Assembly (NCBI RefSeq): GCF_014201905.1
Contig: NZ_JACHFM010000001.1
Span: forward strand, 1,316,994 to 1,380,993
DNA: 64,000 bases
Direction of reading: 5' to 3'
Origin: Amaricoccus macauensis
Lineage (GTDB): Bacteria > Pseudomonadota > Alphaproteobacteria > Rhodobacterales > Rhodobacteraceae
Below, piece after piece: positions 63,540 through 64,000 of this stretch. The position numbers were made by a program, and so were the translations under genes. Each line of letters begins with the position of its first letter. Position 1 is the first letter of the stretch. Under the pieces are notes generated by a model. It did no database searches. It saw only the letters and a list, made by a program, of their open reading frames with translations, and was not told the DNA's origin.

Positions 63540-64000
63540 TCAGAGCAGGAAGTCGTGCTCCGCATAGGCCGACGCCGGCCGGCCGCCGTCGCGCAGGAGA
63601 ATGGCGAACTCGAAGGCCGCGTCCGCGTCGGTGTTGCCACGCACCAGCGTGTCGGAGCCGAAGTCGACGAGGGTGAGACCACCGGCGCCGCGCAGGCCGA
63701 GGCTGAACGCCTGGTTCCCGGCGACGGTGGTGTCGGCGTCGATGTCGGCGAGGTCGATCAGGTCGCCCCAACTCGCGCCGGCGCCGATGAAGTCGAGGAT
63801 CAGGTCGGGCGCCCGGGCGGTCGACTCCGAAGTCGCGTTGAAGTCGAAGGTGTCGAAGCCGGTGCCGCCGCGCAGGCGGTCGGCGCCGAGCCCGCCGGTC
63901 AGGGTGTCGTTGTTCGCCGCGCCGACGAGGGTGTCGTCACCCGCACCACCATCAATGCGGTTCTGCGCGGCACTGCCCGCCAGTCCGTCGGCAAAGGCCG
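63540..64000 (-). CDS. RTX calcium-binding protein, C-terminal part (5' end outside window)
   Basis: Reading the minus strand from the stop at 63540-63542 gives 152 residues that stay open to the window edge. RTX nonapeptides are visible (GGAGDDTLVG, NNDTLTGGLGADRLRGGTGFDTF). A serralysin-type C-terminal domain follows (LILDFIGAGASWGDLIDLADIDADTTVAGNQAFSL) and ends in AEHDFLL. It is the same C-terminal module as in the three beta-helix proteins, so type I secretion is expected. The N-terminal domain and function lie outside. Confidence 0.9.
   Translation of the reverse strand, partial: AFADGLAGSAAQNRIDGGAGDDTLVGAANNDTLTGGLGADRLRGGTGFDTFDFNATSESTARAPDLILDFIGAGASWGDLIDLADIDADTTVAGNQAFSLGLRGAGGLTLVDFGSDTLVRGNTDADAAFEFAILLRDGGRPASAYAEHDFLL

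Overview
The window is about 64 kb of GC-rich DNA, densely packed with short-spaced and overlapping genes. It looks like the chromosome of an alphaproteobacterium of the Rhodobacterales type. Supporting evidence is the split ATP synthase b/b' genes in the order atpI-atpB-atpE-atpF'-atpF, the cobS/cobT aerobic cobaltochelatase genes, the lpxC-bamD-recN block, the fhs/folD one-carbon pair, the TIGR02186-plus-sulfite-exporter pair, a DUF1127 protein and several type I-secreted RTX proteins. No rRNA, tRNA, CRISPR array, phage or IS element was recognised. Most of the window is core housekeeping sequence with a few accessory insertions.

Region 1 (1-8.2 kb) holds an aminotransferase tail, a ParE-type toxin-antitoxin pair, ppiD, trpE, fhs, a chorismate mutase, folD, a small unknown ORF and a DUF1127 protein. 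Region 2 (8.4-18.1 kb, minus strand) holds TIGR02186/TauE. It also has a six-gene set combining a BMP-type nucleoside ABC importer with purine-nucleoside phosphorylase and, unexpectedly, a NYN-domain protein. rimI-tsaB-nfuA follow as overlapping genes. Region 3 (18.4-27.5 kb, plus strand) is a MarR-controlled gene set: SDR, a DAO-family FAD oxidoreductase, a Tat-exported solute-binding protein, DppB, DppC, a second FAD oxidoreductase and a DppDF fusion. This is a complete uptake-and-oxidation pathway for an unidentified amine, opine or peptide-like substrate.

Region 4 (27.7-31.4 kb, minus strand) is hrcA-grpE-FAH hydrolase-DUF445. Region 5 (31.5-48 kb) alternates core genes (trmJ, ctaA, cobS, a Kbp-like BON/LysM gene, cobT, a zinc peptidase, aminopeptidase P) with three minus-strand paralogues encoding right-handed beta-helix/RTX exoproteins. 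A fourth RTX protein is cut by the right window edge. Region 6 (48-63 kb) holds recN, bamD, lpxC, gyrA, a PhoX phosphatase, polA, a zinc-finger protein, the F0 part of ATP synthase and an ArsR regulator.

The most notable observations are the RTX beta-helix family, a DNA polymerase I whose 3'-5' exonuclease motifs I and II look dead, the NYN gene inside the nucleoside transporter genes, and the two-oxidase import operon with a palindromic candidate operator. Smaller points are a duplicated 25-bp segment covering the cobS stop codon, a natural alanine at the GyrA Ser83 position, and candidate Pho and iron-control boxes. All functions are inferred from sequence reading; no database search was run.
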